NCBI GenBank assembly: GCA_016719295.1 | Contig: JADKAF010000001.1 | Coordinates: 310,001-374,000 of the forward strand | Origin: Planctomycetota bacterium | GTDB lineage: Bacteria; Planctomycetota; UBA1135; JADKAF01 | DNA: 64,000 bases | Direction of reading: 5' to 3' | Part shown: positions 28,170 to 35,865 of the stretch, piece by piece | How the letters are laid out: every line of letters begins with the position of its first letter | Numbering within the stretch: the first letter of the stretch is position 1 | Notes under the pieces: model-generated | The model's database searches: none | The model's input: the letters and a program-made list of their open reading frames with translations, nothing else | What the model was told of the DNA's origin: nothing | Position numbers and translations under genes: made by a program

Positions 28170-29363
28170 ATGGCCATCTCCAAGCTCACGCTCGCCGACC
28201 TCGAGGTCGCGGGCAAACGCGTCCTTGTCCGTGTCGACTTCAACGTCCCGCTCGGCGACGACGGCGAGGTCTCGAACGACGCACGCATTCGCGCCTCGGT
28301 GCCGACGATCCAGTCGATCCTCGAGCGCGGCGGCATCCCCGTTCTGATGACGCATCTCGGTCGTCCGAAGGGAAAGGTCGTGGATGCGATGCGCCTCGAC
28401 CCCGTGGCGCGGCGGCTCTCCGAGCTGCTCGGCTGCAAGGTGAAGAAGGCCGACGACTGCGTGGGGCCGGCCGTCGAGAAGCTGGTGAAGAAGGCTCAGA
28501 AAGGCGAGGTCGTGCTGCTCGAGAATCTCCGCTTCCACAAGGAAGAGGAGGAGAACGAGCCCGGCTTCGCTTCCGCGCTCGCGAAGCTGGGCGATCTCTA
28601 CGTGAACGACGCGTTCGGCACCTCGCACCGCGCGCACGCGTCGATCGTGGGGCCCGCGGCGGTGATGCCGGCGGCCGCCGGTCTGCTGCTCGAGAAGGAG
28701 ATCGACTCCTTCGAGCGCGCGCTCACGAATGCCGAGCGTCCCTTCGTCGCGATCCTGGGCGGCGCCAAGGTCTCGGACAAGATCCTCGTGATCGAGAACT
28801 TGCTCGAGAAGGTCGATGCGCTGCTGATCGGCGGTGGCATGACCTACACCTTCCTCGCCGCGCAGGGCGTGAAGATCGGCGCTTCGCTCGTCGAGAAGGA
28901 TCGCTTCGAGGTCGCGAAGAAGATCCTCGCGAAGGCCCAGGCGAAGAAGGTGCGCCTCGAGCTGCCCGTCGACCACGTGATCGCCGATCGCTTCGCCGAC
29001 GACGCCGAGCGCAAGACCGTCGAGGGCGCGATCCCCGACGAATGGATGGCGCTCGACATCGGGCCGAAGACGCGCGCGCTCTTCGCGCAAGTGATCGCGG
29101 GTGCGAAGACGATCATCTGGAACGGGCCGATGGGCGTGTTCGAGATGGAGCCGTTCGCGGCGGGCACCGAAGCCGTGGCACGCGCCGTGGCCGATGCGAA
29201 GGCGCTCTCGATCGTCGGTGGCGGAGACAGCGTCGCGGCCGTCGAGCAGTTCGGCCTGGAGTCGAGGATCTCGCACATCTCCACCGGCGGTGGCGCATCG
29301 CTCGAGCTCCTGGAGGGCCAGGTCTTGCCGGGCATCTCCGCGCTGACCGAGCGCCAGCGCTGA
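28170..29363 (+). CDS. pgk: Phosphoglycerate kinase
   Basis: 397 residues from ATG 28170 (MAISKLTLADLEVAGKRVLVRVDFNVPL), the position where the family normally begins. An ATG at 28113 would add 19 unconserved residues. It makes ATP from 1,3-bisphosphoglycerate. Visible motifs are RVDFNVPL, LMTHLGRPKG, NDAFGTSHRAHAS, AILGGAKVSDK, and the nucleotide-binding end (IWNGPMGVFEMEPFAAGTEAVA, GGGDSVAA, HISTGGGASLELLEG). It is probably co-transcribed with gap. A strong hairpin at 29442-29470 lies downstream. Confidence 0.97.
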   Translation: MAISKLTLADLEVAGKRVLVRVDFNVPLGDDGEVSNDARIRASVPTIQSILERGGIPVLMTHLGRPKGKVVDAMRLDPVARRLSELLGCKVKKADDCVGPAVEKLVKKAQKGEVVLLENLRFHKEEEENEPGFASALAKLGDLYVNDAFGTSHRAHASIVGPAAVMPAAAGLLLEKEIDSFERALTNAERPFVAILGGAKVSDKILVIENLLEKVDALLIGGGMTYTFLAAQGVKIGASLVEKDRFEVAKKILAKAQAKKVRLELPVDHVIADRFADDAERKTVEGAIPDEWMALDIGPKTRALFAQVIAGAKTIIWNGPMGVFEMEPFAAGTEAVARAVADAKALSIVGGGDSVAAVEQFGLESRISHISTGGGASLELLEGQVLPGISALTERQR

Positions 29364-29441
29364 GCGCTTTGCGCGCCGCGTCGACCGGCGATCGGTCCGC
29401 GATTCGTGCCGGATGATGCTGCCCGTTTGCCAGACGACCTT

Positions 29442-29470
29442 GGCTCTGGCCGCTGATGGCGGCCAGGGCT
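29442..29470 (+). terminator. Strong hairpin between pgk and rpe
   Basis: GGCTCTGGCCGC (29442-29453) and GCGGCCAGGGCT (29459-29470) pair over 12 bp (two wobbles) around a TGATG loop, 78 nt after the pgk stop and 47 nt before rpe. No T-run follows. It may terminate gap-pgk or act as an attenuator of rpe. Confidence 0.45.
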
Positions 29471-29475
29471 AGGAT
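29470..29475 (+). promoter_or_regulatory. TAGGAT box before rpe
   Basis: TAGGATCC sits at the foot of the preceding hairpin and ends 41 nt before the rpe ATG. It is one of four plus-strand TAGGAT boxes just upstream of genes in this window and is a candidate -10 element. Confidence 0.35.
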
Positions 29476-29516
29476 CCCGAGCTCAGCGATGCGCGGGCCT
29501 CCGCGGTCGTTCCTCC

Positions 29517-30212
29517 ATGACCGAAGCCGATACGATCCCTCCGATCCTCATCTCGCCCTCACTTCTTAGCGCCGACTTCACGCGGCTCGGGGAGGAGCTG
29601 CGGCGGATGGAGGATGCCGGCGCCGACTGGCTGCACGTCGACGTGATGGACGGGCACTTCGTGCCCAACCTCACGATCGGCCCGCCGGTGGTGAAGTCGC
29701 TCGCGCGCGTCGCACGGCGCCCTCTCGACGTGCACTTGATGATCACGGATCCGCTGCGTTACGCGGAGGCCTACGCCGCCGCCGGCGCGCAGGTGCTCAC
29801 CTTCCACGTCGAGGCCGTGGCCGATCCGGGCCCCGTGATCGAGCGCTTCCGCGCGCTGGGCATGAAGGTCGGTCTCTCGCTCAATCCCGATATCGACGTG
29901 AGGCGCCTCGAGCCTTGGCTCGACCACGTCGACTTGGTGCTGGTGATGTCCGTGTTCGCCGGCTTCGGCGGACAGAAGTTCATGCCGCAGGTGCTCGACA
30001 AGGTGCGCTGGCTCCGCGAGGAGCAGCGCTTCACGAAGCACATCGAGATCGATGGCGGCATCGACGGCGAGACCGTCGCCCTCGCCGCGCGTGCCGGAGC
30101 GAACGCGTTCGTCTCCGGCTCGTATCTCTTCGGCTCCGCCGATCCGGCGGAGGCCATGCGTCGCATGCGCGCCGCGGCGGAAGCCGCGCGCGTCCCCGCG
30201 GAGGCGCGCTGA
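29517..30212 (+). CDS. rpe: Ribulose-phosphate 3-epimerase
   Basis: 231 residues, normal for the family. It interconverts ribulose-5-phosphate and xylulose-5-phosphate in the pentose phosphate or Calvin pathway. The TIM-barrel motifs are clear: ISPSLLSADFTRLGEE, HVDVMDGHFVPNLTIGPPVV (metal ligands and catalytic Asp), LDVHLMI, the flexible loop MSVFAGFGGQKF and IEIDGGID with the second catalytic Asp, then GSYLFG. Residue VFAGF replaces the commoner VNPGF. It lies 33 bp before accD and may be co-transcribed with it. Confidence 0.96.
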   Translation: MTEADTIPPILISPSLLSADFTRLGEELRRMEDAGADWLHVDVMDGHFVPNLTIGPPVVKSLARVARRPLDVHLMITDPLRYAEAYAAAGAQVLTFHVEAVADPGPVIERFRALGMKVGLSLNPDIDVRRLEPWLDHVDLVLVMSVFAGFGGQKFMPQVLDKVRWLREEQRFTKHIEIDGGIDGETVALAARAGANAFVSGSYLFGSADPAEAMRRMRAAAEAARVPAEAR

Positions 30213-30245
30213 GCGCGCCGCTCTGAGCCCGTCCCGGAGGATCGC

Positions 30246-31211
30246 ATGAATCTCGATCGCCGCAGCGCCGCCCCGCATTCCGCCGTCGCGAACGGCGCCC
30301 CTTCCAACCAGGTCCATTCCATGAGCGAGACGCCGAGCGAGCCTCCGCCGATCTCCGGCGCGGCGCCTTCCCCCGCGGTCGAGGACAAGGCTCCTTCCAA
30401 CGGCAACGGCCGCGAGTCGAAGGTCCCCGGAGGCCTCTGGCTCAAGTGCTCGAATTGCAACGCCACCATCTACCGCAAGGAGATGGAGGCGCGGCTCCAC
30501 ACCTGCACCGCGTGCGGCTACCACTTCACGATGAAGGGTTGGGACCGCGTGCACGTCACGGTGGACGAAGGGACCTTCGAGGAGCACCACCGCGACGTGC
30601 AGCCGTGCGATCGCCTCGCGTTCAACGATCGCGTGCCGTACGGCGAGAAGCTGCTGCAGACGCAGAAGAAGACCGGCCTCGTCGAGGCAGCGCTCGTCGG
30701 ACTCGGCAAGATCGAAGGCGTGCCGGTCGTGCTGGGCGTGCTGGACTTCGCGTTCCTGGGCGGCTCGATGGGAGAGGTCGTGGGGGAGAAGGTCGCGCTC
30801 GCGTGCGAGCTGGCCGAGCAGCAGCGTCTGCCGCTCGTGCTCTTCACGGCCTCCGGCGGCGCCCGCATGCACGAGGGCGCGCTCTCGCTGATGCAGATGG
30901 CGAAGACCTGCGCAGCGCTCCAGCACCTCTCCGCCGCGGGCGGCTTCTCGATCTGCGTGCAGACCAATCCGACCACCGGCGGCGTCACCGCATCCTTCGC
31001 CTCGGTGACCGACCTCGTGATCGCCGAGCCCGGAGCGCTGATCGGCTTCGCCGGTCCCCGCGTCATTCAGACCACCATCCGTCAAGCGCTGCCCGAGGGC
31101 TTCCAGCGCGCGGAGTTCTTGGTCCAGAAGGGGCAGGTCGACCTGATCGTTCCGCGCCAGGAGATGCGCAAGCGCTTGGCTCAGCTACTCCGCTTCGTGC
31201 CGGCCAGGTAG
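30246..31211 (+). CDS. accD: Acetyl-CoA carboxylase carboxyltransferase beta subunit
   Basis: 321 residues, with GGAGG (30236-30240) five bases before the ATG. It transfers carboxyl from biotin to acetyl-CoA to give malonyl-CoA, together with AccA. A Ser/Pro-rich extension of about 60 residues precedes the zinc finger (Cys68, Cys71, Cys87, Cys90). The crotonase-like core follows: FLGGSMGEVVGEK, FTASGGARMHEG, NPTTGGVTASFA and IGFAGPRVIQTTIRQ. The extension is longer than in E. coli AccD, and an internal Met26 (MSETPSEP) could be an alternative start. accA is not in the window. Confidence 0.95.
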   Translation: MNLDRRSAAPHSAVANGAPSNQVHSMSETPSEPPPISGAAPSPAVEDKAPSNGNGRESKVPGGLWLKCSNCNATIYRKEMEARLHTCTACGYHFTMKGWDRVHVTVDEGTFEEHHRDVQPCDRLAFNDRVPYGEKLLQTQKKTGLVEAALVGLGKIEGVPVVLGVLDFAFLGGSMGEVVGEKVALACELAEQQRLPLVLFTASGGARMHEGALSLMQMAKTCAALQHLSAAGGFSICVQTNPTTGGVTASFASVTDLVIAEPGALIGFAGPRVIQTTIRQALPEGFQRAEFLVQKGQVDLIVPRQEMRKRLAQLLRFVPAR

Positions 31212-31269
31212 GCGAGGCCCTGGCACGAGCCGGCCGCGAAGTTCTCTCTCGCTCGGCCTACAGCCAGGG

Positions 31270-31297
31270 TTGACCCCGGCCGATCACTCCGTACAAT
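31270..31297 (+). promoter_or_regulatory. Sigma-70-type promoter of tRNA-Asn
   Basis: TTGACC (31270-31275), 16-nt spacer and TACAAT (31292-31297), each one base from consensus, 38 bp before the mature tRNA. It is the best housekeeping promoter match in the window. Confidence 0.75.
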
Positions 31298-31335
31298 CCC
31301 GCGCCTTCCGTTTCGCTACGGAGGCTCCTGATCTT

Positions 31336-31408
31336 TCCCCGATAGCTCAATCGGCAGAGCGAGCGACTGTTAATCGCTAGGTTGTTGGTTCGATTCCAAC
31401 TCGGGGAG
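31336..31408 (+). tRNA. tRNA-Asn (GTT anticodon)
   Basis: The 73-nt cloverleaf folds fully. Acceptor TCCCCGA pairs with TCGGGGA; the D stem is GCTC/GAGC; the anticodon stem AGCGA/TCGCT carries loop CTGTTAA with anticodon GTT; the T arm is GTTGG-TTCGATT-CCAAC. The discriminator is G. The CCA end is not encoded (GCT follows), so it must be added by tRNA nucleotidyltransferase. It is a single gene with its own promoter upstream and two hairpins downstream. Confidence 0.96.
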
Positions 31409-31413
31409 CTCGG

Positions 31414-31464
31414 CCGCGGCAAGCCGCGGTGCTCGAAACGGCCGTCGGCTCACCGACGGCCGTT
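31414..31464 (+). terminator. Double hairpin after tRNA-Asn
   Basis: Two stems follow the tRNA. The first, CCGCGGC/GCCGCGG, is at 31414-31429. The second is a perfect 12-bp stem (31437-31448 with 31453-31464) around a CTCA loop, followed by TCGCGTT. The position just behind the tRNA supports a terminator, although the T-run is weak. Confidence 0.65.
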
Positions 31465-31506
31465 CGCGTTGGAAGGCGGCGCCGGGAGGGCTCCGCTGCG
31501 AGAGGG

Positions 31507-31512
31507 TAGGAT
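31507..31512 (+). promoter_or_regulatory. TAGGAT box before the 83-residue membrane protein
   Basis: TAGGATCGCG ends 25 nt before the ATG at 31538, with GGAGG between them. It shares eight bases with the box at 20499. Confidence 0.35.
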
Positions 31513-31537
31513 CGCGTGCTCTCGCGGAGGATCGGCG

Positions 31538-31789
31538 ATGCACCTCGATCTCGTTCTCGTTCCTCTCTTCGCCGTCATCGTTGGCGCGGTGATGGGAGCC
31601 TGGATGGCGCTGACCATGCCGATCGGGATGGAGCGTTTCGGGGAGGGCTTCGGGAGAGGCTTCGGCGAGCATCTCTTCGTCGCGCTCGTCGGGGTCTCCA
31701 CGCTCGCCACCTGCCTCGCGATCGCGGTCGCGGTCCTAGCGGTCAAGCTGCGGCGTTCGCGGGCCGCGCAGGCGCAGACCGTGCGCTGA
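31538..31789 (+). CDS. Small two-helix membrane protein
   Basis: 83 residues from ATG 31538, with GGAGG (31526-31530) at ideal distance. Two hydrophobic helices (about 3-26, LDLVLVPLFAVIVGAVMGAWMAL, and about 45-69, HLFVALVGVSTLATCLAIAVAV) flank a Gly/Phe/Arg-rich loop (MERFGEGFGRGFGEH). The C terminus is basic (KLRRSRAAQAQTVR), so both ends are probably cytoplasmic or the loop is exposed. I do not recognise a family. Its good ribosome site, TAGGAT box and coherent membrane pattern make it a credible gene. Confidence 0.65.
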   Translation: MHLDLVLVPLFAVIVGAVMGAWMALTMPIGMERFGEGFGRGFGEHLFVALVGVSTLATCLAIAVAVLAVKLRRSRAAQAQTVR

Positions 31790-31920
31790 GCTCCGGTCGG
31801 TCTCGGCTCGACCTTCCCTCGGGCGTGGAACCTCGCGCGCAGGCGGCGATGCCCGGGCTCGGTGCGCGTCTCGGGGCAGGGCTGCTCCGGCCAGCGCGAT
31901 CCCCACCTGCTTCCAAGCTG

Positions 31921-32087
31921 CTAGTGGGGCGGGGCAGAAGTTCGCTAGGAAAGTTCCGGCGGGTCGGCGCTTGGAGCAAGGAGCGACGACGACAGCAGGT
32001 TCGGGACCTGCCGAGGAAGTCGCAACGAAGCTCCAAGCGCCGAAACGCCGAGAACTAACGACTCGAACTTTTGCTCCGCCCCACTAG
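31921..32087. mobile_element. 167-bp palindromic MITE-like element
   Basis: The whole 167 bp is a near-palindrome centred at 32003. It starts CTAGTGGGGCGGGGCAGAAG (31921) and ends in the reverse of CTAGTGGGGCGGAGCAAAAG (32087). The arms agree over about 57 bp, including the 13-bp inner block GGCGCTTGGAGC(A/T), and the centre is the hairpin CAGGTTCGGGACCTG (31996-32010). Both ends carry CTAG, so a TA target duplication of the IS630/Tc1-mariner type is possible. It encodes no protein. It could also be a structured RNA. A partial copy lies at 63721-63769 and a short one at 25579-25596. The flanking 31790-31920 holds no gene that I can support. Confidence 0.7.
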
Positions 32088-32114
32088 ACTCGCGGCATCT
32101 TCGAGGGCTCCGCC

Positions 32115-32996
32115 ATGAACGTCTCGCGCCTGCTGCTCACGGCTCTTCTCCTGCTCTCGGCGGCGCCTTGCGCCTTCGCCCAGCGCATCGTCGCGCAGAG
32201 CTCGGGACTCTCGAGTCCCGACCACCTGATCGACTTCGGCGCGAATCTCTATCCCAACTTCACGCCCATCAACAATCAGTTCGCGGGCATCCAGGTCACG
32301 CACGCGCGCTACTTCACGACGGGCAGCTATCTCAACTTGGTGGGCGGATTCCTCACCAACGATCCCATCGGGCCGCCGGACAGCTTGCGCATCCGCTTCC
32401 AGAGCCCGATCACTTCGGTGAGCTTCGCCTACCACCAGATCAGCAATGTGAGGGCGAGCAACTTCCGTGTGCTCTTCCGCGGCTCGATCGTCGATGCGTT
32501 CTCGTACCTCTGGAACCAGACGCAGCCCAACAACTACTTCGGCTTCCAGAACCTCGTCTTCGATGAGCTGCAGATCGACTTCGTAGCCGACTTCAACTTC
32601 GACACGCTCGCCTTCGACGACCTCGCGGCGCGCTGCGACTTCCGCAACGGCTCGGGAGTGAACCCGCCCGACTATCGCTGCCTGACCCTGCCGATGCTCG
32701 GCACGAGCTGGCAGAGCGCCATCTCGACGGGCCCCCAGACGCTCGGAAGCTACGTCGCGCTCGCTGCCGGCGGGCCGCTCGCTGGGCTGCCGCTGTTCGG
32801 AGGCGAGCTCCTGATCCAGCTCTCGCCGGAGCCGGTCTTCATCGCTGGAACCGCGGGCAGCTTCGCATTGCCGATACCGAGCTCGAGCTGGTTTCTCGGC
32901 GGCGCTGTCTCCGTGCAAGGACTGCGCATCGAAGCGGACAGCAGCGGGCCGCGGATCGTGCTCCTGAATGCCCTCGATCTGGTATTCGGAACCTGA
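32115..32996 (+). CDS. Secreted protein with planctomycete-type C-terminal domain
   Basis: 293 residues: signal peptide MNVSRLLLTALLLLSAAPCAFA, cleaved before QRIV. Residues about 30-170 are beta-rich with many Asn, Phe and Tyr (FGANLYPNFTPINNQF, FQSPITSVSFAYHQ), like lectin-fold or PEP-CTERM-type extracellular domains. Residues about 180-293 (CDFRNGSGVNPPDYRCLTLPMLGTSW...FALPIPSSSWFLGGAVSVQGLRIE...LNALDLVFGT) resemble a repeated C-terminal module I recall from large planctomycete secretomes. That module may serve export or surface attachment. The match is from memory. Its start lies 27 bp after the palindromic element, whose TAGACT end could serve as its -10 box. Confidence 0.7.
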   Translation: MNVSRLLLTALLLLSAAPCAFAQRIVAQSSGLSSPDHLIDFGANLYPNFTPINNQFAGIQVTHARYFTTGSYLNLVGGFLTNDPIGPPDSLRIRFQSPITSVSFAYHQISNVRASNFRVLFRGSIVDAFSYLWNQTQPNNYFGFQNLVFDELQIDFVADFNFDTLAFDDLAARCDFRNGSGVNPPDYRCLTLPMLGTSWQSAISTGPQTLGSYVALAAGGPLAGLPLFGGELLIQLSPEPVFIAGTAGSFALPIPSSSWFLGGAVSVQGLRIEADSSGPRIVLLNALDLVFGT

Positions 32997-33128
32997 GCGC
33001 GCTTTCTCTTGCGAAGCCTATTCGAGCTTCTTCTGTATTAGGTCGCCGGCGATTCTCTTCTTTACATCTATCCCGCGTTATCTAGAGTGCCTGATTGTTC
33101 CCCACACGCATAGGATCGGAGTCACACC
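32997..33128 (+). promoter_or_regulatory. AT-rich leader of the H1-like gene
   Basis: This 132-bp gap is clearly richer in A/T than its surroundings (TCTTCTGTATTAGG, TTCTCTTCTTTACATCTATC, GTTATCTAGAG). That marks it as a promoter region, though no single pair of boxes stands out. TAGGATCGGAG (33111-33121) lies 12 nt before the ATG and combines the recurring TAGGAT box with a GGAG ribosome site. Confidence 0.45.
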
Positions 33129-33590
33129 ATGGGCAGACGCAAGAAGGCTTCCAAGAAGGCTGCCGCCGCCAGCGCAGAGACCGCACCGGCCGCGGGCCGC
33201 GGCCGCAAGGCTGATCCCGTCGAGACCGCGCGGCGCGTCGAAGCGCTGAAGCGCGTCGAAGCAGGCGCGATCAACAACAACCAGGCGGCGGAGGAGCTCG
33301 GTCTCAAGATCGGCACCTGGGCGGTCTGGAAGTCGAACTACATGAAGCGCCAGAGCGGCAGCAAGGCGAAGGCGAAGGCTGCCAAGGCCCCGACGGCTGC
33401 CAAGGCCCCGGCGGCTCCGAAGGCCGCGAAGAGTGGCAAGTCGGCCAAGGCCGCGGCCGCTGGTAGTGCCAACCTCAGCAGCCTCCAGGCTCTGGTCGAC
33501 CACCTGCAGGGTGTGCAGGAGTTCGGCGAGGCGCTGAAGGCTCAGCTGCAGTCGCTCGCGAACTTGGTCGAGCGCCAGTTCGGGCGCTGA
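33129..33590 (+). CDS. Histone H1-like basic protein with helix-turn-helix core
   Basis: 153 residues. The N terminus is basic (MGRRKKASKKAAAASAETAP). Residues about 28-75 look like a small helix-turn-helix unit (VETARRVEALKRVEAGAINNNQAAEELGLKIGTWAVWKSNYMKRQ). Residues about 76-112 are a Lys/Ala/Pro tail (KAKAKAAKAPTAAKAPAAPK) like bacterial histone-H1 homologues and HU extensions. A C-terminal amphipathic helix (LSSLQALVDHLQGVQEFGEALKAQLQSLANLVERQF) could make dimers. It is probably a nucleoid-associated or DNA-bridging protein; that is inference. The AT-rich upstream region suggests strong expression. Confidence 0.7.
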   Translation: MGRRKKASKKAAAASAETAPAAGRGRKADPVETARRVEALKRVEAGAINNNQAAEELGLKIGTWAVWKSNYMKRQSGSKAKAKAAKAPTAAKAPAAPKAAKSGKSAKAAAAGSANLSSLQALVDHLQGVQEFGEALKAQLQSLANLVERQFGR

Positions 33591-33679
33591 GGGCACGTCG
33601 CTCTCCGCTTTCGCGCTCTCTGACCGGAGCCAGCGACCACGGGCCGCTCGCGCACCAAGCGCGATCGGCCCGTGTCACT

Positions 33680-35116
33680 TCAGTTCACTTCGCGTCGCGC
33701 GGCGCGGGCCGCGTTCCCCTCGGAGAGGCACTCCCGCTCCAGCGCATCGAGCAGCTCGATCCAGCGCGCGAGAGGCAGGGCGGGACCGCGCGCGCCGTAG
33801 CGCGCGGAGATGCCGCGCGCGAGCGCTGCGTCGATCGCGCTGGCGGTCTCCGGCAGCGCTCCGCGTGCTTCGAGGCGCTCCGCGACCGCGGAGCCATGCA
33901 ACGCCGACGGCGTACATCCGAGCCAGCTCGCGAGCAGGTCGAGCACTGCGTTCGCCTCGGCGCTGCCTTCCGTGGCGCTGCGCACGGCGAGCTGCTGGCC
34001 CAAGCTGCGGCGAGCCGAGCTGCGTCGGCGCCCGGCCGAGCCGCGCGCCGCCGCGAGGCCGACGAGCACGGCGATCAGGAGCGCGCCCGCGAGCACGGGG
34101 AGCCAAGGCGCGAGCGTCTCGGACGGCTCGATCGGAGCCGCAGACGGCTGGGGTGCGGCCGCCGGATCGGGCGTCACCTCGACGTCCAGGACGGCGCTGC
34201 GAGCGAAGCGGTAGCGGTGTGGCGGCCCTGGATCGAGGAAGGGGATCTCGAGCGGTCCGAGCGCGAGCTTACCGCTCGCCCGCGGCGCGAAGTCGTAGCG
34301 CGCGATGCGCTCGCCCGCGCGCGAAGCGTCGAGGACCCCGAGGCGATGGAAGCTCGGGAGGTCGTCGAGAGCCGGCAGCGTCAGCCGCTCCAGATTCCCC
34401 GGGCCGCGCACGCGCAGCTCCAAGCGGAGGACCTCGTCGTAGCGCAGCGAGCTGCGATCGAGCGAAGCCTCGAGCTCGAAGGAGCCCACGGCTCCGAGAT
34501 AGCCCGCGGGGCGTTCCGCGGCAGGCGGCTCCACGACTTCGAGCTCGAGCACCGCGGAGCGCGCGCGCAGCTCGCGACGGCCGATGATCTGCGTCTCGCC
34601 GAGGAGATCCTGCTCGCGCTGCAAGCCGAGCACGCACAGCGCCTCGACCGCGGCGAAGCGCAATCGACCGGCGCGCGGAGCGGCGAAGCGGCGCTCGATC
34701 TCCCAGACGCGGAAGCTGCGGCCGTCGCGCAGCTCCTCTCCGCGTGCCATCGCGGCCGCAGGCGCGCCGTTCAGAGCGCAGCGCGGGGCGTCTGCCGCGC
34801 TGCCGAGCGCGGGCAAGGACTCCAGGCCCGGCGGAGCGTCGAGCCAAGGCGCCTGCACTTGGATCGGGATCTCGAGCGTGCGCTGGAACGGCTGGACGAG
34901 GAGCGGCTGCGCTTGGCGCGCCTCGACCCCGAAGCGGATGCGCAGGAGGAGCTCTTGCTCCACGAAGGGGGTCCGCGACGATGCGGAGAGCTCGACGAAG
35001 AGCTCGTCGTCCGTCGCGCCGTGGGCGCCGTGAGCGAGGAGCAGCGCCAGCGCCAGCGCGACGAGCCGACGCGCGAGCCGCGAAGCTCGTGCCGCGGAAC
35101 GCCGGCGCGCGCTCAC
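33680..35116 (-). CDS. batD: BatD-like membrane protein (cluster I)
   Basis: 478 residues from GTG 35116, whose GTGA contains the stop of the preceding TPR gene. A signal peptide (LARRLVALALALLLAHGAHGA) leads into immunoglobulin-like beta domains (FVELSASSRTPFVEQELLLRIRFGV; RYDEVLRLELRVRGPGNLERLTLPAL). A membrane helix follows near residue 330 (LAPWLPVLAGALLIAVLVGLAA), then a basic cytoplasmic helical tail. This is the layout of BatD, the 'oxygen tolerance' protein of Bacteroides and Leptospira Bat operons. It is the last gene of cluster I. How Bat proteins work is unsettled; envelope stress or complex assembly is likely. Confidence 0.82.
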   Translation of the reverse strand: MSARRRSAARASRLARRLVALALALLLAHGAHGATDDELFVELSASSRTPFVEQELLLRIRFGVEARQAQPLLVQPFQRTLEIPIQVQAPWLDAPPGLESLPALGSAADAPRCALNGAPAAAMARGEELRDGRSFRVWEIERRFAAPRAGRLRFAAVEALCVLGLQREQDLLGETQIIGRRELRARSAVLELEVVEPPAAERPAGYLGAVGSFELEASLDRSSLRYDEVLRLELRVRGPGNLERLTLPALDDLPSFHRLGVLDASRAGERIARYDFAPRASGKLALGPLEIPFLDPGPPHRYRFARSAVLDVEVTPDPAAAPQPSAAPIEPSETLAPWLPVLAGALLIAVLVGLAAARGSAGRRRSSARRSLGQQLAVRSATEGSAEANAVLDLLASWLGCTPSALHGSAVAERLEARGALPETASAIDAALARGISARYGARGPALPLARWIELLDALERECLSEGNAARAARREVN

Positions 35117-35865
35117 CAGTCCTGCGCTCCGGCGGCGTTCGCCTTGCGCGCCTTCTCGCGGTCGGCGAGCTTCCGACGCTCGCGCTCCTCGAGGAGCGCG
35201 CGCAACTTCGCGACCGCCGCGGCGTCGAGCTCGCCTCGGTCGAGCTCCGGCGCCTCGTCGCTCGACTCCTCCGTTCGCGGCGTCTCGCGCGGCGCTCCTT
35301 CGTCTTCCTCGACGGGCGCGGGCCGCGGCTCCGGAGCGGTCTGCGGATCGCGTCGTCGGCGCTCCTCTTCGGCTCGGCGCCGCGCTTCCTCGAGCTCGCG
35401 GATGCGGCGCAGCGCGCGCTCGGCGTTGCGCGTCGCGGCCGGCGCTTCGGCGCCGGCGAGCGCCGCTCGCACCCAGGCGACGTGCGCGCGCTCCATGTCG
35501 CGTACGGCGAGATCGTAGGCGAAGGGCTCCGCTTCGGGCCGCGCGGCGAGCTGCGCGTTGCGCTCCGCACGCGCATGCAAGAGGTTCCCGCGCAGGAACT
35601 CGCATCGAGCGATGGCCCCGCCGCGCGCGTCTCGCTCTGCGCGAGCGAGGGCGGCCTCGGCCTCGCCGAGCGCTCGTGCGCGCAGCGCGGCGAGCGCCCA
35701 GTCGAAGCAGAGCTCGGCGTCCGCGTCGGAGCCAGAGGCCGCGGCCAGCGAGGCGAGCGTCGCGCGCGCCTCCTCGAAGCGTCCCGCGATGAAGGCGCGC
35801 GACGCCTCTCCGCGATCGGCAGCGGAGCTGACCAGGGCGAGCAGGAAGATGGCCGCGGTTCTCAT
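35113..35865 (-). CDS. TPR protein of cluster I (BatC-like position)
   Basis: 250 residues with a short signal sequence (MRTAAIFLLALVSSAA). TPR-like helical repeats run to about 150 (GEASRAFIAGRFEEARATLASL, ALGEAEAALARAERDARGG). A long charged coil follows (RRIRELEEARRRAEEERRRRD), then an acidic Pro/Glu region and a second charged coil (LRALLEERERRKLADREKARKA). Start ATGA overlaps the upstream VWA stop, and the stop overlaps the batD GTG. Its position between BatB and BatD matches BatC, a TPR subunit, although similarity is only general. Confidence 0.72.
   Translation of the reverse strand: MRTAAIFLLALVSSAADRGEASRAFIAGRFEEARATLASLAAASGSDADAELCFDWALAALRARALGEAEAALARAERDARGGAIARCEFLRGNLLHARAERNAQLAARPEAEPFAYDLAVRDMERAHVAWVRAALAGAEAPAATRNAERALRRIRELEEARRRAEEERRRRDPQTAPEPRPAPVEEDEGAPRETPRTEESSDEAPELDRGELDAAAVAKLRALLEERERRKLADREKARKANAAGAQDW

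Noticed and set aside
31790..31920. Small gene between the 83-residue membrane protein and the palindromic element
   Set aside because: Open frames on both strands here run through the palindrome and are Arg/Pro/Ser-rich; no start has a ribosome site.
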